64,000 nt of DNA from Rhexocercosporidium sp. MPI-PUGE-AT-0058 (lineage: Eukaryota; Ascomycota; Leotiomycetes; Helotiales): positions 2,728,001-2,792,000 of the forward strand of contig JAGTJL010000008.1 of assembly GCA_020746875.1 (NCBI GenBank). The letters are read 5' to 3'. A model generated the notes under the pieces. It did not search any database and had not been told where the DNA came from. It saw only the letters and a list, made by a program, of their open reading frames with translations. The position numbers and the translations under genes are program-made. Each line of letters begins with the position of its first letter. The first letter of the stretch is position 1. Below, one piece after another: positions 37,791 to 50,900 of this stretch.

Positions 37791-39099
37791 AAAAGTAATA
37801 TAAAGAGAATAGTATTAATATTAAATTTACTCTCTTATATATATACTAACTTAATAGAAGAGCTAAGCGCGTAGGCAAAGAAATAATTAATAAATCGATT
37901 AAAATACGCTTCTCTATTAATTTACTCCGGGCGCTTTAAACGGAATTAATAATAGCAGCAATTGTTTTTTATAATATAAGTTTATTTACTCGTAAAAGCT
38001 TTAAAAGTCTTAACAAAGTGTTTTAAGCCTAGTTTAAGTAGTATTTTCGGTATTACGACCTCAAGCTTACGCTGAAGCTGACAATCGATTTACGGCTTAA
38101 TTAAAGCAACTTATATACGTACGACTGTAAAGCCTACCTTATAATTAAAGACTGAGAAGCTCTCTATTAAAAGAGAGCTTTTAAAGTTAACTCGCGAGCG
38201 CACTTTAGTTATTTAATTAAATACGTCTTATTTAATATTTAGAGGATTTAAGTGCCTTAATTATAATATATAATAATAACTTAAAATATTACTTTTAACA
38301 AAACCCTTTTTTATTTAAGCTCTTTAAATATGGAAAGAGCGGTCGGCTAGCCGCGCTTAATATTAAAGGATTTTATAAAAATACTAAAAGAAGAAGAGGG
38401 AGATTAAGACGCTGGTTTTATTATAATTAATCGACTAAGCGCACTTAATACACTGGAATTAAAAATACTATTTATTACTTCGAACGGAGAATAATTAAGC
38501 GAAGTAATAAGCGCTATAAAAGTCGACGAGCTTATAAGCTCAGGGGTATTAAAACCTTTAATTAAGCTTTTAAGCTCGGAGGTAAAGCTATTTACTCCCC
38601 TTTTAATTAAGTTAATAAAAGTAAATACGCCACTTTGAGTTAATTTAATAGCTCTTAACTTTATTTAATCGCTCGTTAATAAGAACTCGAGGGTAATTTA
38701 ATTAAAAAAGAGTATTAGACTTCTTATTTATAAATACTTTAATTAAGTCTTAAAACGAACCGACACTTTAAGATAATTAGCGTTTAAAAGCGCAACTAAG
38801 AGAAGTGTTTTACGTAATATATTAAACTTTTAAAGTAATATAAGCCTTAAGCAGAAGTCGATATTATAAGTTATAATTTACTTTAAAAGGCTATACGACT
38901 AAAAACGCGGTCTTAAGCGTTAAGGAGCACTTAAAGAAATTATCGGCCTTAAGTAATTAAAAGCTTTACTTTAAATAATTAAATATAAAGAGTATTATAA
39001 TTATTAAAATTAAAAAAAGACAAAAAGTCAAATTTATATTTATTACTCCCGGCTTTAATTAAATTAAATTCCGGCTTACTTAAACTTCTTAAGAAGAAA

Positions 39100-40990
39100 A
39101 GAGTAAAAGACTAAGTAATTAATAAAAGTCGAAAGACTCGAGTTAATAATAAAGTAACGAAACCGAAGCGAAGCGTTTATATAATAATTATTAAAGAATT
39201 AATTACGGAATTATTATAACCGTTAAGTAACCGCGAGTACTTAAAGGATTTTCTAAGGACTTTCTGGCTTAATTAAAAACTAATGCGAAGAGACGGAAAA
39301 GACTTAAGCGTAGTTTACGCTATTAAATTAGCGTTTATACTTAAAAATATCGAAATTCGACAATTAATTAAACTCTTACGGATTTATTAATTATAAATGC
39401 CTAAGGACTTATTAAATTAGAAAGACCTTAAGGACTACTTATTAAAAGAGCATTTCCGAGCCGACGTTATTAAGGAGATTACTAGCCTTAAGTCGCGCAA
39501 TTACTAAGAATCGTTAAATATACCTTTGCTACTGAGTAATTAATTCCTTTAAAATAAGTATTTTACGCTAAAGTCGATTCGTTAAGGTATTTAACCTGCT
39601 GTCGCTCTCGAGTCGTTATAAAAGAAGACTTATAGCTTAAAACGTTAATTTTATTAATATATATAATTACTTTAATTATTTACTCCTTTAGAACCACTAT
39701 AGCTATTATAGCTTAATTTAATTTAAAAATAATTTAATTTAATATAATAAATGCTTTTATTAACGCTAAATAAAGTAAAATAAGTGCTTACGTACGCTAT
39801 TATTTATTGGACGGTTTTAAATAAGACGGAATAATAATAAAAGTTAATCGCGCATTTTACGGACTTAAGGACTTACCGGCGCTATTTTACGGTGACTTTA
39901 CTTATACTTTAACAACTTTAAGGATAATCGCTTATAAAAAGAAGCCTTATATATTTATAAACGAGTAATATATAGTATTTATAATATTTTATGTCGATAA
40001 TATTTAAGTGTTTTATTATACTTCGGCTTTTAAAGACGCTAAATTAATTATTAACGGCTTAAATATAATATATAAGCTTATCGGAAGAGAATAAACGGAG
40101 TAGTTCTTAAGCGTTTATATTATTAGAAATCGATTAGCGAAGACTATTTCTTTAATATATAATACTTATATTTAAAAGGTTACTCTTCGATTTAAATTAA
40201 TAAATAAAAATTGCTTAAATATATTATTACTTTAAGTCGAGTTATTAAAGAATTAAGAATAGGCTACTTTAGCTTAAATTAAGGAATTTTAAGAGAAGGT
40301 TAAATTAGTATTTTATATTATAATTATATTACGCGTAAACGTCGCTTTTATTATTTTAAGGCTTTTTTATTTCTTAATTAATCCTTTTCGAGAGCACTTG
40401 GCTGTAATTAATTAAATAATTCGTTACTTTTTCGGCATTTGTTTTTTAGCGATTACTTATAATTATAAGTTACGCGACTCTTACCTTATAATAATTTTAA
40501 ATGTTTCTTTTACGGATAATATTAAGATAAAGTAATCTTTTAATAAATATATTTTCATATTTTTTAAAAGTTTAATTTTTTAAACAGTAATTTTATAAAA
40601 TATAATTATTACGTTTATAATATAAGTAAAGCTTTTTAATATTAAGCGTATCGGTAAAGAACTTATAGTATTTTAGCGATTTTCTTAAGAATTACGCTTT
40701 AATATAAAAGTAGCTTAAATAATTTTTTATAATAATTAATAAACGATTTAATTAATCGTTAATGAAAATCAGCGTATTTTTATTAAGTTATACTACGTTA
40801 ATATTTAAAATATATAATTGCGCTAAGAGTTTTAAAAGGGTACTTTTATAATAGAATATCTTTTTATAGATTATATATTAGTTAACGGACTTATTAAAAA
40901 CCTCTTTCGGCAGAAATTTAAAGCATTTATTACTTTTATTAATTTAGTAAATGTTTGTGCTTAATTAAAGTAATTCTTTTAAGAGACTCG
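39100..40990 (+). mobile_element. Copia pol relic, copy 1
   Basis: The plus strand reads a stop-riddled Ty1/Copia polyprotein: FYVDNI (from YVDDI, Asp to Asn) near 39990 and RNase H from about 40440 (for example TIIRYFFGI-like, then KLLNIKRIGKELIVF without its stops) to about 40980. Stops and Asp-to-Asn changes fit C-to-T/G-to-A mutation. Copy 2 is at 43330-46430. Confidence 0.7.
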
Positions 40991-41159
40991 CTTTAAAATA
41001 GTCTTTTATATATATTCTTTACTTTTCATTTATTTTCAGAATAATTATATAATAAGCTTATTTTTTAATTAAAGAGTTTTATTTATATTATTATATATTC
41101 TTTTACAAAATTCTCTTTTATTAATTTTTATTTATAATTTTATTTTATTAAAAATTAAC

Positions 41160-42300
41160 TAAGCTTAAAGGTGTAAATTACTATATCTTAAAGAGCTAAT
41201 TACTTTTAATAATTCTTTATTTTAAAGGCAAACGTAAGCTTTAGTTTTTAAAATATAAAGGAATACTTAAAAAGTAAGAGGTTCTTAAGCTTTAAAAAAT
41301 AAAAAAGTAATTTATTTATTAAAAAATAAAAAGCTTAAAACCTCCCGAATTAACTCGCTTAAAGTATTAATTATTATTTTAATTAACTCCTTAACGCGAG
41401 CAGCTTTAGCCTCTTATTTAAGAGTAAGAATAACTCTACGAGTAGACATAACTTAAAAGGCTAGAATACTAAGGCCCGGATTATAAGCGCGAGCAGCTTT
41501 AATAGCAGCTTCAGCAGCGGCAGTAGCGCGAGTAGCTTTAATAATAATAATAATAATAAAATAATTAATTACTTCTTCGCTACTTTTCTTAACGAAAAGA
41601 GTACTTAGAGAGGCATTAATCTTCTTTTTAATAATACAAGTATAAGTTATAAAAGTAATTAAAAGCTTTTCTTTTTCTTTTAAGAAATTAATTAAATTAG
41701 TTTAATTTTTTAAAAATAAAACGAATAACTTATTGTTCTCCTTATTATTATTAATTTTATTATTACTTTTAAATTCACTAGCAGCTCTTAAAGTAATTTC
41801 ACTATTAAAACTAATAATAGCGCCAGCAGTAGTAACTTTATTAATATTACTACTTTTAAAGGCGGCACGGACCGGGATTCTTAACTGCTTTAGCTTTTAA
41901 AAAAATTAATAATAAATTAAAAGTAAGAAAAGAATAACTAAATCGACTTACTTTTTTATTAATTTTATTTTTTAACGTAATATAATATATAAGGAAAGGA
42001 GCTTAAGTAGTAGCGGGAGTAATTACGTACTTATGGCCGGACGAGTAAGTAAAGTAACGAGTACTTTTTTTAACGATATTATAATATTAATTATTATCTT
42101 TTATTTAAAAAGCGTTATTAATATAACTTACATAAATTATTATATAAGCACTTATTAACTGCTTTAAAGCTCGGGAAGCAGTAGCGGCACGGCGAGGAGC
42201 GGGGGCGGGGACGGGAGCAGCCGACAGTCGTGCTTTAGCGACGACTTTCTTTTTATTATTAATAATAGCCTTAATCTATTATAAGTTAGCGGTTATTCTT
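41160..42300 (-). pseudogene. Antisense protein-like frame downstream of Copia copy 1
   Basis: Read on the minus strand from about 42300, this region is far more open than expected for its AT content. It gives an Ala/Pro/Arg block (LSAAPVPAPAPRRAATAA), Lys/Asn/Glu-rich segments, EEVINYF, ATRATAAAEAAIKAARA and KAARVKELIKIIINTLSELI, broken by only a few stops. It lies between pol and the LTR at 42676 in both orientation and position matching copy 2. No domain recognised; it could be an antisense ORF of the element or the gag of another element. Confidence 0.4.
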
Positions 42301-42675
42301 TAATTAATTAATTTTTAATTAATAAATCGAAATTAATAAATTTGAAAATCGAGCCATTTACCTTATTCTAGCGAGCAAATCGTCGTTCTGTTATAACGAT
42401 TTTAGCGGAGCGCTTAGAGACACCTATAGTGTTAAAGGAAGTAATTAATTAATGAATTAATTAAGTAGTAGATCGAGAGCAGTCGATTTGTAAGTTGTCG
42501 AGTATTTACAGGTTTAAGTTTAATAAGAAAATCGTTAATTTATATAATTAAGTTATTTACTTAATTATTATATATAAGTGAATTTATTTATTTAATTCTT
42601 TTTTATTATTTACTCTTACTTAATATAATTAATTATAATAGCAGTAGCTTATTATTATTAATTGCCTAAGGGGTG

Positions 42676-42860
42676 TGTCGTATAGGCACGGGCAGCTGCT
42701 CCCTTAGTACTGCACGTGACTTAATTAGGTTTTGCTACTGTAGACCGCTTTTAAGAGAATAACTGTTTTTTCCTAATTCTTAGAGCTTTTAGAATAACAA
42801 TTTAATTACTTTAATTCAATTACAACTGCTTATAGTGCTTTAATCCACTTTTACACCACA
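42676..42860 (+). repeat. LTR, second family, copy 2
   Basis: Homologous to 34946-35129 and 60943-61123 (TGTCGTATAGGCACGGGCAG...ACACCACA). Preceded by the purine tract AAGGGGTG and lacking a 5-base direct repeat, so it looks like the 3' LTR of a plus-strand element rather than a solo insertion. Confidence 0.6.
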
Positions 42861-43329
42861 AGTTAATTATTGCGCCAAATTAAAACAATTAGTGCAGGCT
42901 TAGGAAATGCTTTAAAGTACAAAAACACTTTATTTAAGGAGGATTACGGCGAGCCTAAAGGAGATTAATAACTCCTTTTAGAAAACACACCGTCGGATAT
43001 ATTATTATAATATCTTTTAAAGGATAATATGACTTAAGAGACTCTTGACGAAGTGCTTTAAGTATTAAATTAAAGTTAATTACGCTTTATTACTCGAGCT
43101 TAACGGAGACGTTAAATAAGAAAGGCAATATAATTAAATAGACAGTTTAAGAAAAGGCTGAGAATATATTCTTTTACGATAAAGGAGCTCTTAAACGCTG
43201 AATTTATAGATTAAATAAATAAAAACTATACGTATATTATATCTTTTATTACGACATTCTGAAATAATAAAATAACGCGTGAAAATAAAAAAGATTACGA
43301 AATTATATATATTGTATTTATAGCTATAG

Positions 43330-46300
43330 TCAGTGGCGAATCGATTAGAGTATAAGTATTTATAAGCTTTAAATTAATATAATTATATTAAGTAAAGTTC
43401 CCACGAATATTAAAGTATTAAAAGGATTTAAAATAGCACCCGTAAGGAGAACACTTTGAGGACGCGCGTAAAAAAATAAAAAGTCTCTAGGTTAGGAAGT
43501 GCTAATATATTATATTAAGGGCAAATATAAAGACAACGCCTATATTATTAAAATAAGTATTTACTTATAAAGTCAACTTAGCGGGACAGCTTATGCGTAT
43601 TAAATCGCGAGTCGTTATTAAGGGTAATTTATAGGAAAATATTATAATATTCTTTATACGCCTCTACGCTAGTAGTAAAGTCTTTTTGCGTCGTAATAAT
43701 TATAATAGTATAGTTTGACTTAAAAGTTAAATAATATAACGTTGTAAATACGTTTATTAATATAAAATAAGACAAACGAAGTATACTTATTTACTGTTAT
43801 TTCCCCGACGATTTTAAATAGCCCGGCATAGTTATAGAGATCGATAGAGCCTTATATAGCCTCCACGACTCTCTAGCTTTATAATATAGCGACTTCTTAA
43901 TTATACTTAAAAGCCTTAGTCTTATATTACTTATAAAAGAGCCTTATATTTTTATAAACGACAAGCGAATAGTGTTTGTGGCCTTTTACGTAGACAATAT
44001 ATAAGTGCTATATTATAACTTAAACCTTCTTATAATAATTAAAATCATTAATAGCTTAAATAACGCTTACGAACTTACTATAATAGGAAATGTGAAATAA
44101 TTCTTAAGAGTGCGAATTATACGTAATAAACATACGAAGATAGTTACGCTGATTTATAATACGTATATAAAGAAAGTAATTTAAAAATTCAACTTAATAA
44201 ATGGCAATTGCCCGAGCATTCCTTTATTATATTACGACTTAGTCCACCAGGGGGTTTAGGATATCGTGGGATTAAGCGAGAACAGCAAAAATAGGCTTAA
44301 ATGCGACGATTTCAAGCTTTTATTACTATAACTTGCTCTTAATAAGTCTCCTACTATATTTAATTAGGTCTTTATATCGTTGAGGCATCTCGGCAATACG
44401 CGCATAAATCTTATCCATTATAATCTTGTCTTATTCTTTTTATAAAGCTCGCTTTAACTCATTTAAATCCTTTTATACTTTATAACGTATTTTAATCTTA
44501 ATGATATTTTAACAAGCCTCGATTAGGTTTAAATCAGGTGATTGTGCAAAATAAATAATATAAGGTATATTATGGTCCGATTTGTATTGCCTTATAAGGT
44601 TGTTTTTGTTTCCTCGAGTTCCGTAAGAGTTATTATTATCTTCTTAAAGAATTTAAGGTAATAAAAAGTCTCGAGCTCTTATAGAATTAAGGGCTTACTT
44701 ATAAACAGGAAGTAAACGATTAACGTAATATTTTTAGGTTATTAAATTACCTTTAGGTTTAACTTTAATAAAATAAGGTTTCGACGCTTCTTATTCGAGT
44801 ATACGAGCCTCTTATTGCTTTAGAGATTCGTTCTTTTGGGCTCGAGGCTTTCGAGGGCGTGGAGGCTAAATAACTTTTTCTTTTTCGTTATAGTAGAACT
44901 CGAGCTTTTCGCATTTCGTATATTAGTTTACTTACTCCGCTATATGCAACTTGTTTTCGACTCGTTTTAGCTTTTCTTAAATATTCTTTAGGTTTTCGCG
45001 TGTCCCTTTCTCTTAAAGAATATATCTTATATTTATTAAAGAACGGTCGATATATGCTTTATTTATAAAGAAAATATATTATTAATATAACTTAATAGTC
45101 TCGTTTCGGTTCGTTTTATTATATTCGACGTATTTGCTTTTATTTACCTTAGAAATTTCCTTTTTAATAAACGCTTATTTATAGCGCCGACCCTTTTTTA
45201 ATTGTTTCTAAAGTTATTAAGTAAGAGCTTGTAGTTTAATTAAAATATCGAAGTATGCGATTTAGACCTCGTATAACTTATGTCGAACCGAGTTTAAAGG
45301 CGAGAGAAGTAATTGAATATGCTCGTCCGTTACTTAAGACTTTCTCTTAAGCTTTATAGACTTCTTGCGCTTTTATTAAACTGTAGGAGACTTAATTTCT
45401 TTACGTTCTTAAAGCCATTAATACGTTATACTTTAAGAGGTCCTAGAATCGATTGTAATGTCTCTTACGTCTTTTACAGCCGAATCTCGGGCGTACGCGT
45501 CAAAAAAACACTATTTCGTAGGCGTATTATATAATTTAAGGTTTTTTTTTTAAGTCGGAGGCTTTCTTTTGATATTGCTACGTAGAACTCGACCTATAGT
45601 TAAGGTTTATAAAGGTAATAGGAAAAGACGCGTTGTTTTGATCGACAGAAATTAGCGTCCCACGAGATCCTAAACCCCCTGGTGGTCAAGAATACCGCCA
45701 AGGTAACTGCAGACTAAGTTAAAGAGTATTAAAAGAAGGTCGGTTCCGTATTATATTTAATTATTATATTTAAATTAAATGTAGGTTTTATAGTTTTATA
45801 ATTATCGCATTTCTTAACGAACTTAACTTAAAAGCACTTATAAGCTATAGATTAGACTATACGCTACTTCTTTAACACACGCTTTTTAAGTATTATTTAT
45901 AATCGTTAAAAGAGCGAGACGTAACTTATAATAGCTTTTAATGCTTCTTTTATAAATAATTTAAAAATTAAGCGTTTTTTATAAAGGCTTATTATTATTT
46001 TATTTAAGGGTATTATATTATAAATAATAATTAAATAAGATATAGTTATTACCTCGACAATTAAAGCTAAGCTCTTAAGGGTTAAGCGAACTGCAAAAAT
46101 AGTTATAATATTATAAAAGCTTTTTGCGGAGATGTACCTTAATATAAAGTGCCCTTAAAGTATCTTTTATAATAATTAATAAACGATTAGGCTTATAGTT
46201 AAAAAGAACTAGCGCATATCGACTAAGCTTAGGCACGTTAATATTTAAAATATATAATTACGCCAAAAGTATTAAAAAAGAAGTTTTAAAGTTATATATT

Positions 46301-46430
46301 TGCCTACAAGCGAAATATACGCTAATAGCCTTATTAAAAACATTTCACAATAAAAGTTTAAGACTTTTGTTATATTACTTAATTTATAAGACGCTAAAGC
46401 GTCGATAAAGAAGCTTAATTAAAGCTTACA
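43330..46430 (+). mobile_element. Copia pol relic, copy 2, split by a mariner element
   Basis: Plus-strand reverse transcriptase remnants with AFYVDNI near 43990 (catalytic YVDD altered to YVDN), followed by YELTIIGNVK. The frame is broken at 44241 by a TIR element and resumes at 45688 (KNTAKVTAD...), continuing to the RNase H tail (KAKLLRVKRTAKIVII) near 46100-46420. Confidence 0.65.
44242..45687 (-). mobile_element. Tc1/mariner-type DNA transposon relic
   Basis: The ends are inverted repeats of about 28 bases (CCACCAGGGGGTTTAGGAT; inner part TCGTGGGA). On the minus strand near 44.6 kb the DDE domain is readable: EDNNNSYGTRGN, then FAQSPDLNLIEAC, then a stop where Trp is usual. These match the second Asp and the Glu region of Tc1/mariner DDE_3 transposases. 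Other stops confirm inactivity. The TA target duplication is not clear. Confidence 0.75.
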
Positions 46431-46439
46431 CCTTATTAT

Positions 46440-47370
46440 AAACACACTCTCTTATTTTCCTTTATATTTTAAAGTACTTTTTAAGTTAATATAATTACGT
46501 AAAATATATTTCTTTTTAAGTTATTAAAAAGTAAGAATTTTATTCCGGCCGAAGCTATAACTAAACTAACGTAAGTAAATATAAAAGAGCCCGTTTTTAA
46601 GCTATTTATAAGGTAGTAAACTATAACTTTAAAAGGGCAAGTTTTTAAGCCGTTATTAAGTCGCGAATTAAACTATTAATAAATCTACTAGCTTTATTAG
46701 TAATTCCTTAATGCGGCGGCGGCGGGCGGCCATATTATTAATAATAACACTAGCACTAATAGTATTAGTATTAATATTAACACTAACCCGAGTAGGTAAG
46801 AGGATTAGGCGGGAGGCGGGGGCAAGGACGACAGGGGCGGGGGCGGGGGCGGGGGCGGGGGCCGTAATAATAATTAAAATAATTAAAGTTAAATTCTTTA
46901 AAGTTATTTATAAAGATAAGATAAATATATTAGGCGTAGCAAAAGTATTACGGACTAAAGCCCAGAGGTTTTTTAATTATTACTTAAAGTTAATTAACTT
47001 TAAAATATAAAAACTAAAGCTAAACTTACGCAAATGCGAGAAATATTACACTTCTTTTTTATAAAGGCGGCAAAAGCTACCGCGATAATAGGCCTAATAA
47101 GACTAATATAATTATAATTTTAATTATAATATTAAAGGCACCGAGCCGAATTAATAATATTTTAATAAATATTAATAAAAAGATTACCTTTTAAGGCAGC
47201 TTTAACGTATGCTAAGTAAAGGACCTCTTTATTAATACCTGCCTTAACACGCCGGCGGGCGGGAGTGGCAAGGGCGGTAGGGGCGGTAGGAGAGGGCGCA
47301 AAAGAGGGAATGCAAAGGCGACGACGAGGGGGAGGGCGAGGGGCGGCGGCAGGTTATTATAATTAATTAA
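46440..47370 (-). pseudogene. Antisense protein-like frame downstream of Copia copy 2
   Basis: The minus strand from about 47370 reads an Ala/Pro/Arg block (PAAAPRPPPRRRLC), AYVKAALKGN, a (AP)n tract over the GC-rich islet at 46834-46862, and MAARRRRIKELLIKLVDLLI, with few stops. Position and character match the frame downstream of copy 1. The plus-strand open frame at 46711-47010 is probably its shadow. Confidence 0.4.
46834..46862. repeat. GGGGGC simple repeat
   Basis: About five GGGGGC-type units in a row inside very AT-rich DNA. The unit has no CA or TG dinucleotide, so RIP could not change it. Confidence 0.9.
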
Positions 47371-47491
47371 TATGCTTTAACTTACTTAATTTCTCGATTT
47401 TTTAACTTAAATAACGTCGAAAACTAAACTTAAAAATATAAGAAATAAAAAGAAATATACTTTTTTAATTACGTAAGTAATAATAAGATTA

Positions 47492-47794
47492 TGTGAGAAT
47501 AGGCGAGCCAATCAGGAATAAGGAAGCGCAGTAGGTGAGGACACGTGATCAAAGAGAGAGAATTGCTTGCTTAAAGAGCTAGAAGAGCTCTACGGTAGTT
47601 ATATACAAAATAATAGCTTCTCTAGAAGCTTCTACGACTACGTAACTGATTACGTAGCTTATATAAGCTACGTAATTAAATACGAGCGTAATTTCCCGGA
47701 ATACGAAGGTAATTTCCAGACCGCGTAAGCAGTGGAAACTCCTTTGGCTATTCCAGGGTAGAATCGGCACGAGTTACCGAAGTGAAATCCAACA
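47492..47794 (-). repeat. 3' LTR of the Copia element
   Basis: 303 bases, TG...CA. Contains a perfect 28-base palindrome at 47649-47676 that the other LTR has lost. Confidence 0.93.
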
Positions 47795-47999
47795 CGCCCT
47801 CTTAATGAGTGACGTAATAGCTTTATAAGCTTATATATAAGCTAGCTTTAAGCAGAGCTTATTTTTATAAGAATAGAATAAATATATGAAATACCTTTTG
47901 CGGAAGGTAGGCCAGATGTAAAGAGAAAGAAATACAAATTATAATCTCGTTTCCTCCGCTTTAGCCCTATTCGGCTAGTCTTAAAAGCCTTATGAATTC

Positions 48000-50900
48000 G
48001 ATGAATTTAAGCTTATCTAGCGGCTTCGTAAAGCCGTCGGCTTTTTGTTTAGACCCTCTTATATAAATTAAGTCTATTTCGCCTTAATTTATAAGGTCGC
48101 GGACGTAGTAGTATTTAACGGCAATATGCTTAGTTCTCTCGTGGAATTAAGAGTTATTAGCTAATAAGAGAGCGCCGTTATTGTCCGTATAAACAGGGAA
48201 TCGTTCTTATATGTAATAGCTTAATTCGGTTAGAAGCTGCTTTATATAAACAGCCTCTTTAAAAGCCGAATTAATAGCTATATATTCGGCCTCAGTCGTA
48301 CTTTAAGCTATAATACTTTAGAGCTTGCTTTTCCAGCTGAATAAGCAACTCGCTAAGTAAAAGCTCAAGCCGTTAGTCGATTTAGCCGTACCAATGTCTC
48401 CGGCGTAGTCGGCGTCGCAATAGCCGCTTATATATCGACTAGAGCTTTTTTCGTAGATTAGCCTTAGCTTTTTTGATCCTTTTAGGTATTTAAGCACGTT
48501 TTTAAGGGCAATCATGTGATCGGCGCTAGGATTACTAGCGAATCGAGCGAGCTTTATAACCGAGTAACAAATATCAAGTCTAGTAGCTAGCATAAGAAAC
48601 AAGAGGCAGCTTATAATTTACTAATATTGATTTATTTCCTCTTTATTAGCTTAATTAGGATTAGGCTCTAGCTTAGCCTTCGAATCCATTGGTATATCTT
48701 TAGGCTTACAGTCGGTTATATTAAACCGCGCTAGCACTTTCTTAATATAGCTCTCTTAGCTTAGCTTCATACAACCTTTATCTAGGTTATAATCGATATT
48801 TATACTTAAGTAATCCTTTATTAGCCCTAAATCCTTTAACTTAAAGAGTTTTTTAAGCTCTTTAATAAAGGATTTAATATTATTAACGCTTAGGCCAATT
48901 ATTGCTAAGTCGTCTACGTAAATAAAGACTATAAGCTGTTGCTCTTTATTAATTAAGATGCAATTCTCGGTAATTAAGGCTTAAAAACCGAGTTTTTAGA
49001 CTAGGACTTCCTTTAGCGTAATAAACCAGATCCTAGCTAACTGTTTTAGCCCGTATAAGGCTTTATTAAGCAGGAGTAGTTTACTAGCGTATTTTTGGGC
49101 GTTTATGCCTTCAGGAGGCATTATATACAGAGTATTTACGTTAATATTACTCTACGTAAAAGCCGATATTATATCGACTTTCTATATAAGCCAACCGTAA
49201 AGGACCGCTAAGGCGAATATAAGTCGCTAAGCCATTTGTTTTATTACGTTAGTAAAAGTGTTTATATAATTAAGGCTATAGAGTTGCTTAAACCCTTTAG
49301 CGACGAATCTAGCTTTAAATTCGAAGTAATTAGGTGATTTTTTGATTTTATACACCTACTTCGTTTTTAAAGGCTTATAAGCCTTGCTAGCGTCTTTTGG
49401 CATTATTTCCCAAGTCTTATGACTTTTTAGGGAATTGGCTTCTTTTTCCATGGCTTTTAGCCAATAGTCCTTGTACGGAGAGGCTATAGCCTCTTTAAGG
49501 CTCTTAAGCTTGTAAATTTGAAAGCCTTTAGTCCGTTTAATAACGACTTTATTAGCCTTTAGCTCTTTGGGTAGCTTTATTAGCTCCTTTTCTAGATCTT
49601 CGTCTATTTTAGAGCTTATTAGAGCCATAGAAGCTAGTCTCTTAGCGTTTTTATAAACAGAAAAAGCTTCTTTTTCCTCTTTGATTAATTAGTTATTTAG
49701 CTGGCAAATAGCCGTCTTAAAACTTAGGTGTATTACTAGCTGATTTTCCGAAGAGTTATTAGAGTCTTTAGCGCTAGTACTAGCGTTTCTAATTACGACG
49801 TTAGGCTCCCAGCTCGAATAATCCTTTTTAGGCCTCTTAATAAGTGCTTTAGGCATTTCCGGGCTAGCCGTATTAGGCCTCTTATTAGCCTTTAGCGTTT
49901 GAAGGAGCTCTTGTGCGAATAAGTCGGATTCGTCTTTAAAATCCGTTTTCTCGCCCTTTAATTAGTCGGTAGGCGACTTTTCGCTTATATTGCCTTTATT
50001 AGGCATTTCGTCATTAATACCACTTATTAGCTTAGTAATATTATCGCTAGCGCCTTCAAACTCTTTAAGTGTTTCGATTATATAGTCGAATTCGGTTTCT
50101 TCTGTTATATCGTCCTTAAGGATTAAATCCTCTTTAATTAAGACGTTTTTAGAGCTTATAACGGCTCTTTTACTCGGTAAATAAACTAAGTAATTATTGA
50201 AAGACTCAAAACCGACAAGAATACCCCTATCGGATTTATTAGCTAGCTTATAAGCTCTCTTATTCTCAAGTACGTAGGTTAAAGAGCCTAATATGCGAAT
50301 ATAATCGATTGTCGGTAATTTACCGTATAAAGCTTTAAAAGGCGTCTTCTTTATGACGGAGTTATATAACCGATTCTTAATATAAGCTATTCCTTATAAT
50401 AAGTAGGGCTATAAAAACAAGGGTAATCTCTTAGCCTTATAGACGCTAATTAGCCGCTCTATTAAGTATTTATTTAACCTTTTGGCTATCCCGTTTTAGA
50501 AAGGGGAATAAGGGCTAGTATATTCGCATATATACTCTTATTACTTGTAATAATGCGTCTATTTATTAAACTTGAATTCCCCGGCGTTATTAAGCTTAAA
50601 AGCTTTAATATTCGCCATAAATTTGATTTCCTTCTGATTAAACTGCGTATTTATCATATTACAGAAGTCAATAAGTACGTTATAAGCGTCGGCTTTGAGT
50701 TTTAAGGCGTATAGCCAAATAGCTCTTGATCCTCTATATATAATAGTGAGGAAATAGCGCTCTCCTTTAAGTCCTTTAACTTTAAAAGGCCCCGCAATAT
50801 CGATATTGAATATAGTCAAGAGTGGCGTATTTGACATAGGCTTTTTACTGCCGATCACGTGCATTTTGCCGCTATTACAAGCGTTACAGTCAGCTAGCCT

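Noticed and set aside
45313..45534. Plus-strand 73-codon ORF
   Set aside because: It lies antisense to the mariner transposase relic.
46711..47010. Plus-strand ORF with poly-GAGAG as a gene
   Set aside because: It arises from a GGGGGC simple repeat in RIP-degraded DNA and is better explained as the shadow of the minus-strand Ala/Pro frame.
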